A stretch of 64,000 nt of DNA from Cognatilysobacter bugurensis (GTDB taxonomy: Bacteria; Pseudomonadota; Gammaproteobacteria; Xanthomonadales; Xanthomonadaceae), in NCBI RefSeq assembly GCF_014652095.1, contig NZ_BMYD01000001.1, forward strand, positions 721,466 through 785,465. The letters run 5' to 3'. Made by a program: the position numbers and the translations under genes. A model generated the notes under the pieces. The model did no database searches. It saw only the letters and a program-made list of their open reading frames with translations, and had not been told where the DNA came from. Numbering within the stretch: position 1 is the stretch's first letter; every line of letters begins with the position of its first letter. Positions 43,835 through 52,855 of the stretch are shown in pieces.

Positions 43835-45277
43835 TTAGTACGCGTTGCGACCGATGAAGCCCTTGAGCACGGTCATCGCGATGATTTTCATGTCGAGGAA
43901 CGGGGACCAGTTCTGCATGTAGAACAGGTCGTACTCGACGCGTGCGGCCATCTTGTCGAGCGTGTCGGTTTCGCCGCGCAGGCCGTTGACCTGCGCCCAG
44001 CCGGTGATGCCCGGCTTGACCCGGTGGCGCTGCATGTAGTGCTGCACCTGGGCCTTGTAATGGTGGTTGTGCGCGACGGCGTGCGGCCGCGGGCCCACCA
44101 CGGACATCGTGCCCTGCAGCACGTTGATGAACTGCGGCAACTCGTCGAGGCTGGTGCTGCGCAGGAACGCGCCGAACGGCGTGACGCGCGAGTCGCCTTT
44201 CTTCGCCTGCGTCACCTGCCCCGCGTGCTCCTGGTGCACGCGCATGGAGCGGAACTTCCAGACCTCGATGATCTTGCCGTCCAGGCCGTGGCGCGGCTGG
44301 CGGAACAGCACCGGGCCGGGCGAGCTCAGCTTGACGCCGAGTGCGAGCAGCGCGAGCAGCGGCGCGAGGGCGATGAGCGCGAGGGCAGCAAAGGCGCGGT
44401 CCGCCAGCGCCTTGAGCAGGCGCGCATCGGCCGTGAGCGGCGTGCCGCGCAGGTTGATGACGGACAGGCCGGCCACGTGCTCCACCGAGTGGTTGAGCAG
44501 TTGCAGGCCCACGAGGTCCGGCACGAACTTCACTTCGGCGGTGCTGTGTTCGAGCTGCTCGAGCGCGAGGCAGATGTGGTCCTGCGCGCCCATCGGCATG
44601 GCCAGCCACACCTGGTGCACAGGCACCTGCTCGACGTAATCGCGCAGGCGCAGCAGGCTGCCGAGGTGCGCGCCCTCGGGCACGGGGCCGGTGTCGAACT
44701 CGTTGCCGGTGTCGAACCAGCCGAGCAGGTGTATGCCCGCCCACGGCTGGCGCTTTAGATGGTCGACCACGCGCATGGCATCGCGGCGGCTGCCGACGAC
44801 GACGGCGGTGCGCACGTCGATGCCGCGCACGCGCGCCCACTTGGCCGCGCCGCGCACGCCGACGCGCGTGCAAGTGCCGAATGCGACGGCGCCGATGAAC
44901 CACCACGCCCACCACAGACGCGAGATGTCGGACGTGAGCTTGAGTGCCGCCGCGTAGATGATGGCCAGGCCGAACATCACGCTGTAGGCGCCGAGCATGG
45001 TCCACAGCTCACCGGCAAGACCACGACCGCGCCAGCTGCGATACAGCGGCGCAAGCGTGAACACGAGGATGGCGAACAGCAGCCCGCGGCCTAGGTGGCG
45101 CTGGTATTCGAGCGCGATGTCGAGCGAGCCGAAGCGCACGTAGTACGCCAGCACGCCGGCGACGGTGACGGCGACGACGTCGCCGATGCGAAGGCTCCAG
45201 CCGAACAGCGCGCCAAACGAACTCGAAGACGCGCCCGTGCCGACGGGCCGCGTCTGCGGCATCGGTGCCAATAGCAT
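43835..45277 (-). CDS. Undecaprenyl-phosphate glucose (hexose) phosphotransferase, WcaJ/GumD type
   Basis: A 480-residue polyprenyl-phosphate sugar phosphotransferase that starts the repeat unit by transferring sugar-1-phosphate to undecaprenyl phosphate. Four N-terminal helices and a central CoA-binding-like domain precede the catalytic C-terminal domain, which includes K-F-R-S-M-R, R-V-T-P-F-G-A-F-L-R-x-T-S-L-D-E-L-P-Q, and VVGPRPHAV with KPGITGWAQVNGLRG. The ATG at 45277 follows GGAGGGGAC. It precedes ugd in the same operon. A glucose or galactose donor is typical; the exact sugar is inferred from family only. Confidence 0.92.
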   Translation of the reverse strand: MLLAPMPQTRPVGTGASSSSFGALFGWSLRIGDVVAVTVAGVLAYYVRFGSLDIALEYQRHLGRGLLFAILVFTLAPLYRSWRGRGLAGELWTMLGAYSVMFGLAIIYAAALKLTSDISRLWWAWWFIGAVAFGTCTRVGVRGAAKWARVRGIDVRTAVVVGSRRDAMRVVDHLKRQPWAGIHLLGWFDTGNEFDTGPVPEGAHLGSLLRLRDYVEQVPVHQVWLAMPMGAQDHICLALEQLEHSTAEVKFVPDLVGLQLLNHSVEHVAGLSVINLRGTPLTADARLLKALADRAFAALALIALAPLLALLALGVKLSSPGPVLFRQPRHGLDGKIIEVWKFRSMRVHQEHAGQVTQAKKGDSRVTPFGAFLRSTSLDELPQFINVLQGTMSVVGPRPHAVAHNHHYKAQVQHYMQRHRVKPGITGWAQVNGLRGETDTLDKMAARVEYDLFYMQNWSPFLDMKIIAMTVLKGFIGRNAY

Positions 45278-45305
45278 TGGGTCCCCTCCTCGACCTGCGA
45301 CCGCT

Positions 45306-46658
45306 TCAGCGCGTTGCGCTGCCCCTGTGCTCGCGTGCCCTTGCGCCGTCGGCGAGCGGCCATGCAAGCAGCACGGCAAACACGACGGCGATCCCCAGGG
45401 TGCGAAGCGGATAGTCAACGAGCGAGTGCAACACCGGCACCCAAACAATGACCCCGATCACGCGAGCGGGCGAATCGTGATCGGTGTGATGGATTTCACC
45501 TATTGGAATTCTTCTGAGGCTCTGCCATGCGAGCAGCGCGAGTGCTGCAACGAGCAAAAGTGCGCCCGCGATGCCGAACTCGATGAGTGTCTGCAATGCG
45601 TCGTTATGTGCGCGATCGGCATGCACACTGACCATGTCGGTCACTGGTTCGAACGGTACATACGCCCAACGGAAGCTGCCTGCGCCGCTGCCGAACGGCA
45701 TGTAGGCCTGTGCTGTTTCGAGCCCGTTACGCAGGTATTGCCAGCGCAGGTCGTCAGCCGGGTCCTGGGTGAGGCGCTGCGCGAGGCCGTCCCACGCATA
45801 CACGGCGGTGGCTGCGCCGAGGCCGAGCGCGATGACGACGGCCGTGCGGATGCCCGCGCCGATGCGCGCGCCGCGCATGAGCACGATGCCGGTGCATAGC
45901 AATGCGAGCAGTGCGAGTGCGCTGCCCGCGCGCGAGAACGACAGCGCGCAGGCGAGCACGAAGATGGCGCCGAGTGCGTGCCAGGCCAATGCGCGTGGCG
46001 TGTCACGCCTGAGCTGGCTCTGCGCGCCGAACGCGAACGCGAGCGGGCCGAGCATGGCCATCAACGCGGCGAAGTGATTGCGGTTGGCGAACGTGCCGAT
46101 TGCGCCGATGGGGTGATGGAAGTCGTACGGGCGCCAGGCATGCGCGGCGGCCGCGGCCTGCGCGAAGCCCAGCAGCGCCATGGGCAACGCGATGAGCAGC
46201 GTGAGTTGCACCACGCGGGCGATGGCATCGCGCGACAGCGATGCGGCCAGCGTCCATGCAGCGGCGGACACCGTGAGCGACACGGCAGCGCGCAGCGTGG
46301 CGGCGGTATCGAGCGAGAGCGCGCGCCACGCACTGCCTTCGCCTGCGAGCGCGAGGTGCTGCGCAATGGCCTCGCGCGGGCCGAGCGCGCGCCACAGCTC
46401 GAACGGCAGCGGCACGAGCTGCAGCAGCGTGACCGCGAGTGCGGCGATCAGCAGCGTTGCGAATGCGCGATGCCAGCGTCTGTGCAGTGCGAGCGGCGCG
46501 CGCAGCAATGCGAGTGCGAGCACGGGCAGTGCGGCGAGTTGCACGATGGCATCGCCCGTGCCGCGCGGGCCGCCGCCTGCGGCAAGCGCCACCGCGATCA
46601 ACGCAACAAGCGCGAACTGCGCAGCGCGATCGGATGCGCGCGACGTGACTTCAGACAT
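45306..46658 (-). CDS. O-antigen ligase family membrane protein
   Basis: A 450-residue membrane protein with about 12 helices in the Wzy/WaaL superfamily. A loop near the end carries FGSGAGSFRWAY and HADRAHNDALQTLIEFG, which match the O-antigen ligase (Wzy_C) motif with its conserved Arg and His. It lies early in the operon after the Ala-rich protein, separate from the Wzy-like protein of the low-GC island. It may be a ligase, or a second polymerase predating the island. The ATG at 46658 is preferred; upstream in-frame ATGs at 46679 and 46691 have no better site. Confidence 0.82.
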   Translation of the reverse strand: MSEVTSRASDRAAQFALVALIAVALAAGGGPRGTGDAIVQLAALPVLALALLRAPLALHRRWHRAFATLLIAALAVTLLQLVPLPFELWRALGPREAIAQHLALAGEGSAWRALSLDTAATLRAAVSLTVSAAAWTLAASLSRDAIARVVQLTLLIALPMALLGFAQAAAAAHAWRPYDFHHPIGAIGTFANRNHFAALMAMLGPLAFAFGAQSQLRRDTPRALAWHALGAIFVLACALSFSRAGSALALLALLCTGIVLMRGARIGAGIRTAVVIALGLGAATAVYAWDGLAQRLTQDPADDLRWQYLRNGLETAQAYMPFGSGAGSFRWAYVPFEPVTDMVSVHADRAHNDALQTLIEFGIAGALLLVAALALLAWQSLRRIPIGEIHHTDHDSPARVIGVIVWVPVLHSLVDYPLRTLGIAVVFAVLLAWPLADGARAREHRGSATR

Positions 46659-46743
46659 TACAAAGCCCCAAACACGCATCGGGCCGCACATGGCGGCCCG
46701 AGCGTCCCTCCCCCGAGGTATCTACAGCAACCGCGCTACAGCC

Positions 46744-47223
46744 TTACGGGCTGGACGCGTCGTCATCACCGCCACCTGCCGCGGCAGCCGCGGCGGCAGC
46801 GCCGGCGGCGGCAGCGGCCATGCCGGCGATAGCGGCCTTGCTGAGCGCGGCCTTCGCGACGACGGCCGGGATTGCACCGACCACACCCGTGGTGCCCGTT
46901 GCCGCTGCACCCGCGGCAGCGGCTTCGGTGGCCGTGGTGGCAGCAGCAGCACCTTCGGCCGCGGCTGCGCCTTCTGCAGCGGCAGCGGCTTCAGCGCCTG
47001 CGGCCTGCGCGGTGGTGGCTTGTGCGGCCGTACCTTCGGCAGCAGCTGCACCCTCTGCAGCAGCGGCCTCGGCGCCTGCGGCCTGGCCCGTGGTCGCCTG
47101 CGCAGCCGAGGCGGTCACGCCCTGCTGGAAGACCTGGCCAGCCGCGTCCACGGCCTGCGCGGACACAGCGCCGATCGATGCGAGCGAGAGGCCCAGGCCT
47201 GCGGCGACGATGGTGTTCTTCAT
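46744..47223 (-). CDS. Ala-rich repeat secreted protein in the exopolysaccharide operon
   Basis: A 159-residue protein with a signal peptide ending near SIGAVSAQA. About two copies of a 26-27 residue unit follow at residues 41-66 and 68-94, each of the form A-Q-A-T-T-x-Q-A-A-G then Ala/Glu-rich. A single hydrophobic Ala/Gly helix spans about 130-149, and the chain ends GGGDDDASSP. An AAGGAAG ribosome binding site supports the start. Similar signal-helix-acidic-tail proteins occur next to wza/wzc in other exopolysaccharide clusters, with no known function. Location suggests assembly or anchoring of the polymer. Confidence 0.7.
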   Translation of the reverse strand: MKNTIVAAGLGLSLASIGAVSAQAVDAAGQVFQQGVTASAAQATTGQAAGAEAAAAEGAAAAEGTAAQATTAQAAGAEAAAAAEGAAAAEGAAAATTATEAAAAGAAATGTTGVVGAIPAVVAKAALSKAAIAGMAAAAAGAAAAAAAAGGGDDDASSP

Positions 47224-47288
47224 TCGAGACTTCCTTGACGTGGCGTTCACATGACGCCTGCGGGCGCAGAGTATGGATGAGTTTGTGA

Positions 47289-48530
47289 TCAGGGCATCGG
47301 AATAATTCTGATGCCGTCCACAACGAGCGTGCCACGCACTGCTCGCTCGGCGATGTTGCGCGTGCGGTGCACGAGTCGAAGCGTCTGCTGCGGGCATGCA
47401 GGCGCGATGTCGAACGTGGCCTGCGAGCGTTGCCACTCGGCCTGCGCGGGCAGCGCTGCGCGCATGACCGCAACAGCGGCGCCGTCGGCTGCCGAGCACG
47501 CGAGCTGCCATTCGAATGGGCGTGCGGTGTCGACGTTGTTCGTGCTGACGGCTTCAAACGTGTAGCGCCCTGCGGGCAATGCGAGCGTTTGCTGGATACC
47601 GCCAAGCGCGACGGGCCGGCCGTCGAAGCGGATCGCAAGCGCGCCCTGCCCTGCATGTGCGTCGTGTGCGGTGATGGCAACGCCGATGCCCGGCGGCGGG
47701 TTGAGTCGCCAGCCGTAGCCGCCTTCGGTGTGCGGCGCTTCGAAACCGCCGTCGTAGACGTGCGCGGTGGTGGTCGATCCCTGCGGGTTTGTGGACTGCG
47801 CGGCCACCCATGCGGCGCGCGCGGCGGCGTAATCGCCGCTGCGTTCGAGCACCGCGATGCGAGCCCGGAGCTCGGCGTCGCTCGGGGTGAGTTGCTTGGC
47901 TTGCGCATCGAGCAATGCGAGTGCGCCATCGGCGGGCACGGCGGCGTCCGGTAGCGCGCGGGCCAGCGCGTCGCGCCACGGCGGGTCGAATGCAAGCCGC
48001 TTGAGGAAGGCGTCGCGGATGGCGGGCACCGCAAGATGCGGCAGCAACGTGGCCAGCACTGCAGTACGCGACTCGGGCGCCGTGCGCATGAGCGCATCGA
48101 CGTGCTCGAGTGCCGCGTCGAAGTCCTCGAGGAGCAGCGCACGCTCGGCGGCGAGACCGCGCGCAAGGGCGTCGCGCGGTGCGGTGGCGACGGCGGCTGC
48201 AAGCAGTGCGTCGCGCTGTGCGGGGGTATCCGCGTGTTGTGCCAGCACGCGATACGCGCGCCCGTCGATGGGACGCGTGCGCAGCATCTCGCGCGCGAGC
48301 GCGGGCTCATCGGGCGCGAGCGCCGGGTCCGCGTCGATCTGTGCGATCAGGCGGTCGGCGCCGTGCGGCGTGCCGAGTGCGGTGTCGTGCCGTGCGACCT
48401 GCCACGCGGCCCCTGCGAACGCCGCGGTGCCCAGCGTGGCGAGCGCGATGCGCAGCGGCGTGATGCCGCTGCGCACGCGCGACGCGTCAGCCGCGTTCGC
48501 CGCCGTACTCGTAATAGCTGTAACCGCCAT
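47289..48530 (-). CDS. TPR-like protein with C-terminal carbohydrate-binding domain
   Basis: A protein of about 413 residues: one N-terminal membrane helix (about residues 25-45), a helical region of TPR-like repeats (60-245), and a C-terminal beta-sandwich (260-413) resembling a CBM4/9-type carbohydrate-binding module. The module begins VYDGGFEAPHTEGGYGW and includes HAGQGALAIRFDGR. Its start is uncertain: the ATG at 48530 has GGAG ten bases upstream and overlaps wzc by 44 bases, while a GTG at 48476 lies just past the wzc stop. The role is unassigned; binding the nascent polysaccharide in the periplasm is an inference. Confidence 0.68.
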   Translation of the reverse strand: MAVTAITSTAANAADASRVRSGITPLRIALATLGTAAFAGAAWQVARHDTALGTPHGADRLIAQIDADPALAPDEPALAREMLRTRPIDGRAYRVLAQHADTPAQRDALLAAAVATAPRDALARGLAAERALLLEDFDAALEHVDALMRTAPESRTAVLATLLPHLAVPAIRDAFLKRLAFDPPWRDALARALPDAAVPADGALALLDAQAKQLTPSDAELRARIAVLERSGDYAAARAAWVAAQSTNPQGSTTTAHVYDGGFEAPHTEGGYGWRLNPPPGIGVAITAHDAHAGQGALAIRFDGRPVALGGIQQTLALPAGRYTFEAVSTNNVDTARPFEWQLACSAADGAAVAVMRAALPAQAEWQRSQATFDIAPACPQQTLRLVHRTRNIAERAVRGTLVVDGIRIIPMP

Positions 48531-50652
48531 AGCCCTGGGCTCCGCCCTTGCGACGCACGTCGAACTGCGTGAGCAGCGTGCCGACCACGCGGGCACGTAC
48601 GGATGTCAGACGATGCAGTGCCGCCTGCAGCGAGTCGGTGCGCGTTGCGTCGGCCGCGGCCACGAGGATCGTCGCGTCGGCCTGTGTGGCAAGCAGCGGC
48701 GCGTCGGCCAGGCCGAGTACCGGCGGGCCGTCGAGCACGATCACCTCGAAGTGCTGCGACAGCTCGTGCAGCAGCGCCGGCAGGCGCTCGCCCGCGAACA
48801 ACTCGGGCGGGCTCGGCGGCAGCGGGCCTGAGGTGATGATGCTGAGGCGCGCATCGCTCGTGGACTGCACGACCTCGAGCACACCGGCCGCGCCGGCAAG
48901 CACGTTTGACAGGCCCTGCCCGTTTGTCACGCCACCGATGCGATGCAGCGTGGGCTTGCGCAGGTCGGCATCGACGAGCACGACGCGGCGGCCGAGCTGC
49001 GCGATGTTGCGCGCGAGTTCGAGCGCGCTGGTGCTCTTGCCTTCGGCCGCGGACGGGCTGGTAAACAACAGCGAGCGCGGGATGCCGTTTGGCGTAGCGA
49101 ACTGCAGCGCCGTGCGCACGGAGCGATAGCTTTCCGCGAATGCGGAGCGCACGTCGGCCGAGGCCTGCTCCGGCGTGATGCCGTCGGCGAGCTTCGGGAT
49201 AGCGCCGAGCACGGGCAGCGGCGCGGCCTCGGACAGCGCCTTCGGCGTGGCGATCGAGCGGTCGAGGTGGTGCAGCACGAACGCGCCGAGCACGCCGGCG
49301 AACACGCCGAGCAGCAGGCCGACTGCGAGATTCAGCGGCACGCGCGGCGAGTGGCGGCCATTGGGCACTTCAGCACGGTCGATCACCGACACGTTGTTCG
49401 CGCCTACGTTGCCGACGACGCCGATCTCCTTGTAGCGCTGCAGCAGGCCGTCGTAGAGCTGGCGGTTGGTCTCGGCTTCGCGCTTGAGGATGTTGTACTG
49501 GATGCTGCGCGACTGCAGGTCGAGCACGTCGGCCTTCAGGCCCGACAGGCGCGCTTCGAGCAGCGCTTCCTGGTTGCTCGCGGACTCGTACTCGGCGCGC
49601 ACGGAGTTGCGGATGTGCGCCACTTCGCCGGCGACCTGCCGGTCGATCTCGGCGATCTCGCCCGCGAGGCGCTGCATGTCCGGGTAGTCCGGCTTGAACG
49701 TGCGCAGCTTCTCCTGGTACTCGCCGGCCAGCAGCGAACGCGCTTCGCGCAGCTTCTGGATCAGCGGGCTGGCGACGACCTGGGGCAGGCCGAGGCCGTC
49801 GCCGCGGCTGGCCTGCGCCCACTTCGCTTCGGCGCGGATGCGGTCGCCCTGCGCCTGCGCGAGCGACGCATTGAGCTCGGCGAGGTTCTGCGCATCGAGC
49901 GACGGCATGTTCTCGCCGATCGAGACGATCTGCTCGGTGGTCGCGAACTGCACGAGCGCGGTCTCGGAGTCCTCGAGGCGCGCCTTGAGCTGGGCGAGGC
50001 GCTCTTCCAGGAACTTGCGCGCATAGGCGGACGCGTCGAACTTGCGTTCGAGGTTGCTGGCGATGAACGCATCGGCAAAGGCATTGGCGACGCGCGCGGC
50101 GAGCAGCGGGTCGGCCGAGTCGAAGTTGATGCGCACGAGCCGCGAGTTGCGAATCGGCTCGATCGTCAGCGCCTTGAGCACGGTCTCGACGAGCGCGCGC
50201 TCGCGCACCGCTTGCTTCGGCTCCGCCGGGACCGCCGCGCCGGACTTGGGCTTCTCAGCGAGTGATTCGTCGACGGCTTCGATCGTCTTCTTGTACTGCC
50301 CGTGCTCGACAAGGCGCTGGTCCTGGATCACGCGCAGCGCGAGCGAGCGGCTTTTAAGCAGCTCGTACTGCGTCTGGTAGAAGTCGCGGTCCATCGGCGA
50401 CTCGGCGGGCGTAAGACCTTCGACGTCCATGATCTTCATGGTGTCGCGCTCGATCTGCAGCGTCGACGAGGCGCGGAAGATCGGCGTGGCGAGCAGCGTG
50501 AACACAAGTGCGAGCATGAAGACCGCGCCCGCGATGCTCGCCACGAGCCATTTGCGCTCGCGCAGAATCTGCCAGTACTCGAGCAAATTGATTTCGTCGT
50601 CGTCGCGCGCCGGCGCAGTGAGCGCGGGCGGCGGGGTGAGTACTGCGCTCAT
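48487..50652 (-). CDS. wzc: Polysaccharide co-polymerase / tyrosine autokinase
   Basis: A 721-residue PCP-2 protein. N-terminal Wzz domain: two helices near residues 35-60 and 425-445 flank a long coiled coil. The C-terminal BY-kinase has Walker A (SAAEGKST), Walker A' (VLVDADLRKP) and Walker B (VIVLDGPPV). The tail carries a tyrosine cluster (GYGGYSYYEYGG), the site of autophosphorylation in this family. It regulates chain length with Wza. The gene is ATGA-coupled to wza and overlapped by the lectin-like gene. The PHP phosphatase at 740-1582 is the best candidate for removing the phosphates. Confidence 0.94.
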   Translation of the reverse strand: MSAVLTPPPALTAPARDDDEINLLEYWQILRERKWLVASIAGAVFMLALVFTLLATPIFRASSTLQIERDTMKIMDVEGLTPAESPMDRDFYQTQYELLKSRSLALRVIQDQRLVEHGQYKKTIEAVDESLAEKPKSGAAVPAEPKQAVRERALVETVLKALTIEPIRNSRLVRINFDSADPLLAARVANAFADAFIASNLERKFDASAYARKFLEERLAQLKARLEDSETALVQFATTEQIVSIGENMPSLDAQNLAELNASLAQAQGDRIRAEAKWAQASRGDGLGLPQVVASPLIQKLREARSLLAGEYQEKLRTFKPDYPDMQRLAGEIAEIDRQVAGEVAHIRNSVRAEYESASNQEALLEARLSGLKADVLDLQSRSIQYNILKREAETNRQLYDGLLQRYKEIGVVGNVGANNVSVIDRAEVPNGRHSPRVPLNLAVGLLLGVFAGVLGAFVLHHLDRSIATPKALSEAAPLPVLGAIPKLADGITPEQASADVRSAFAESYRSVRTALQFATPNGIPRSLLFTSPSAAEGKSTSALELARNIAQLGRRVVLVDADLRKPTLHRIGGVTNGQGLSNVLAGAAGVLEVVQSTSDARLSIITSGPLPPSPPELFAGERLPALLHELSQHFEVIVLDGPPVLGLADAPLLATQADATILVAAADATRTDSLQAALHRLTSVRARVVGTLLTQFDVRRKGGAQGYGGYSYYEYGGERG

Positions 50653-51359
50653 CGGTAAGACCTCCAGACGCCGATGAACGGTGCCAGCTTGATCAGGTTC
50701 TGCCAGGCGACCTTGCCCATGGACTCGTCGACGACGATGACGTCCTCGCCGAGCAGCTCGGGGTCGGGCTGCTCGCCCGATTCGATCGCGAGCAGGTCGA
50801 AGCGCGCGAAGTGGCGTTCACCGCCGGCGTTGCGGAACACGATGACGTTGCGGAGCGCCGCGCGTTCGGTGACGCCTTCGGCCAGTGCGACGGCCTGCAG
50901 GAGCGTGAGCCGCGAGGTCATCGGATAGATGCCTGGCTTCTCGACCGCGCCGCCCACGGTGACGCGCTGGCTCGCGAATTCTTTCACCGAGACTGTGACC
51001 TGCGGGTCCTGCAGGTAGCGCGCTTCGTAGCGCTTGGCGATGTCGGATTCAAACTCGGCGACCGTTCGGCCGCCGGCGTCGACGGCGCCGATCAGCGGCA
51101 GCGTGACCTGGCCGTTGTTGGCGACGCGCACCTCGCGGTCGAGGTCCTTGATCTGGAAGACGGTGACCGACAGCAGGTCGCTCGGGCCGATGCGGTACTC
51201 GGCACGGTCGGCGAACGCGGTGGCGGGGTCGGCGTCCGGCAGGATCGCCGGCGCGACGGCAGGGCCGCGGCTCGCACACGCAGACAACAGCAAAGCGGCC
51301 GCAAGCGCGGCGCAGGAACGATAGGTAGACAACTTGGATCCCAACGGGTAACGCAGCAT
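50649..51359 (-). CDS. wza: Polysaccharide export lipoprotein, Wza family
   Basis: A 236-residue outer-membrane export protein with a lipobox (LLLSAC, Cys28). It has the polysaccharide export domain YRIGPSDLLSVTVF and GQVTLPLIGAVDAGGRTV, followed by one SLBB domain (RVTVGGAVEKPGIYP). It is shorter than E. coli Wza, which has two SLBB units and about 380 residues. It is the first gene of the exopolysaccharide operon and overlaps wzc by four bases. No strong ribosome binding site is seen. A promoter must lie in 51360-51648, but I cannot place it. Confidence 0.9.
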   Translation of the reverse strand: MLRYPLGSKLSTYRSCAALAAALLLSACASRGPAVAPAILPDADPATAFADRAEYRIGPSDLLSVTVFQIKDLDREVRVANNGQVTLPLIGAVDAGGRTVAEFESDIAKRYEARYLQDPQVTVSVKEFASQRVTVGGAVEKPGIYPMTSRLTLLQAVALAEGVTERAALRNVIVFRNAGGERHFARFDLLAIESGEQPDPELLGEDVIVVDESMGKVAWQNLIKLAPFIGVWRSYR

Positions 51360-51648
51360 TTCATTGGCCGGCGCGTCTCACGACGGCGCCCGGGCGGCAC
51401 GCACCACTCCCCGTGTGCGCGGTGCGGAGTCTAGTCGGTCGAACTGGGACGGCGGTCCTTCGATGACTTGACCGAGAAATATTCCGAGCCCGTCCGGGCA
51501 CTGATTTCACGCGACACCTACGCGGCGGGGCTTTTCCAGTCGCTTAGCGGCACTCGCCCTCTCCCGGACGCAAGCGACGGCTTCGCATTCATGCGCAATG
51601 TCAGGAAAAGATGTAATTTCAGATTCGCAGTCCCACTGGAGCGCCCCG

Positions 51649-52017
51649 ATGACCGCCCTGCCCGCGTCCGACCACGACCTCGTGCCGATCAAGGCGTCCT
51701 CCTCCCAGGTGCAGCGCTCCTGGAAAGGCGTGCTCAAGCTCGTCCAGAAGCACGGGCGGGTCGCGGTGACCCACCACTCGGACACCGAGGCGGTGCTCGT
51801 CTCGCGCGAGGAGTTCGAACGGATGCAACAGGCCGAGCGGGAGCTGGCGACGCTCAAGGCGGGCAGCGCCACGCGTAACCCGGTCGACGAGCTGCGTGCG
51901 CGGTTTCTGGACCGCCTGCGCTCGCGTGACGCCGCCACGTTCGATGACCGACTGGATGCCGCAATGGCCGCGCCCGTGCGCCTCGGCGGGGAGCTGAAGA
52001 CCGGCGACCGCTATTGA
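51649..52017 (+). CDS. Phd/YefM-like antitoxin of a zeta-toxin pair
   Basis: A 122-residue protein with an N-terminal Phd/YefM-like fold: VPIKASSSQVQRSWKGVLK, then VAVTHHSDTEAVLVSREEFER, the usual beta-strand and helix of that family. A helical C-terminal half probably binds the toxin. GGAG lies eight bases before the ATG at 51649. The gene overlaps the toxin by four bases, as in TA operons. It is on the opposite strand to the exopolysaccharide operon. Confidence 0.78.
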   Translation: MTALPASDHDLVPIKASSSQVQRSWKGVLKLVQKHGRVAVTHHSDTEAVLVSREEFERMQQAERELATLKAGSATRNPVDELRARFLDRLRSRDAATFDDRLDAAMAAPVRLGGELKTGDRY

Positions 52018-52658
52018 GCCCGCAGCGGCCGCGCCTGTTCGTGCTTGCGGGTGTCAACGGCGCAGGCAAGAGCTCACTGGGCGGGTTCCACCTCGAGCGG
52101 CATGGCATCGGACCGGACGAGTGGTTCAACCCGGACGCGGCGGCGCGGATGCTCGTTGACGCCGGGCTGCCGCCCGCTGAAGCGAACGCCGAGGCCTGGC
52201 ACATTGGCAAGGACCTGATCGAGGCGGCGATCGCGGACCGCCGTCCGCACGCATTCGAGACGACGCTCGGCGGCAACACGATTCCTGCGCTGGTCCGTGC
52301 GGCCTGCCGGACGCATGCGGTGCGCATGTGGTTTTGCGGCCTCGATAAGCCCGAGCGGCACCTGCGACGCGTGCGGGAGCGCGTGGCCCGCGGCGGACAC
52401 GATATTCCCGAGGCGAAGATCCGCGCGCGCTACGAGAGCGCGGTGGTGAATCTCATCTCGCTGATGCCGGAACTCGCCGAACTCAAGGTGTTCGACAACA
52501 GCGCGGATGCGATGGACGGGACGATCCCCGATCCGGTGCTCGTGCTGCACCTCGAACAGGGACGCGTGCGCTTTCCGACGCGCCATGACGACTTGGCGGC
52601 GACGCCGCCGTGGGCCATGCCGATTGTCGAGGCGGCGCTCGAGTTGCAGGAGCGCTGA
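52014..52658 (+). CDS. Zeta-toxin family P-loop kinase
   Basis: A 214-residue protein starting at a TTG that overlaps the antitoxin stop (TTGA). The Walker A motif GVNGAGKSS (about residues 13-20), FNPDAAARML and an ETTLGG segment fit the zeta-toxin family, which phosphorylates UDP-GlcNAc and blocks cell-wall synthesis. Coupling to a Phd-like antitoxin rather than an epsilon-type or helix-turn-helix one is a known alternative for these kinases. Whether it is toxic cannot be judged from sequence. Confidence 0.82.
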   Translation: MSPQRPRLFVLAGVNGAGKSSLGGFHLERHGIGPDEWFNPDAAARMLVDAGLPPAEANAEAWHIGKDLIEAAIADRRPHAFETTLGGNTIPALVRAACRTHAVRMWFCGLDKPERHLRRVRERVARGGHDIPEAKIRARYESAVVNLISLMPELAELKVFDNSADAMDGTIPDPVLVLHLEQGRVRFPTRHDDLAATPPWAMPIVEAALELQER

Positions 52659-52855
52659 GGCGATCGGGCGTGCCCGACCTCGACGAGACTGCTGGGGAAG
52701 CGACGACAGGACTCGATACCGGTTGCGCTTTACTCACGCACGCTGCGGACCCCGCAGCGGGTGGGTGACCGACGCCGCGACGCCGCACACTACGCAGACC
52801 AGGACCTGAGAGCGACGCGCCCGGCCCAGCCACCCCATCACGGCGGACGTCGGCG

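Noticed and set aside
46820-47254. 144-codon plus-strand frame rich in Ala, Pro and Val
   Set aside because: Antisense of the Ala-rich repeat protein; the composition comes from the repeat itself.
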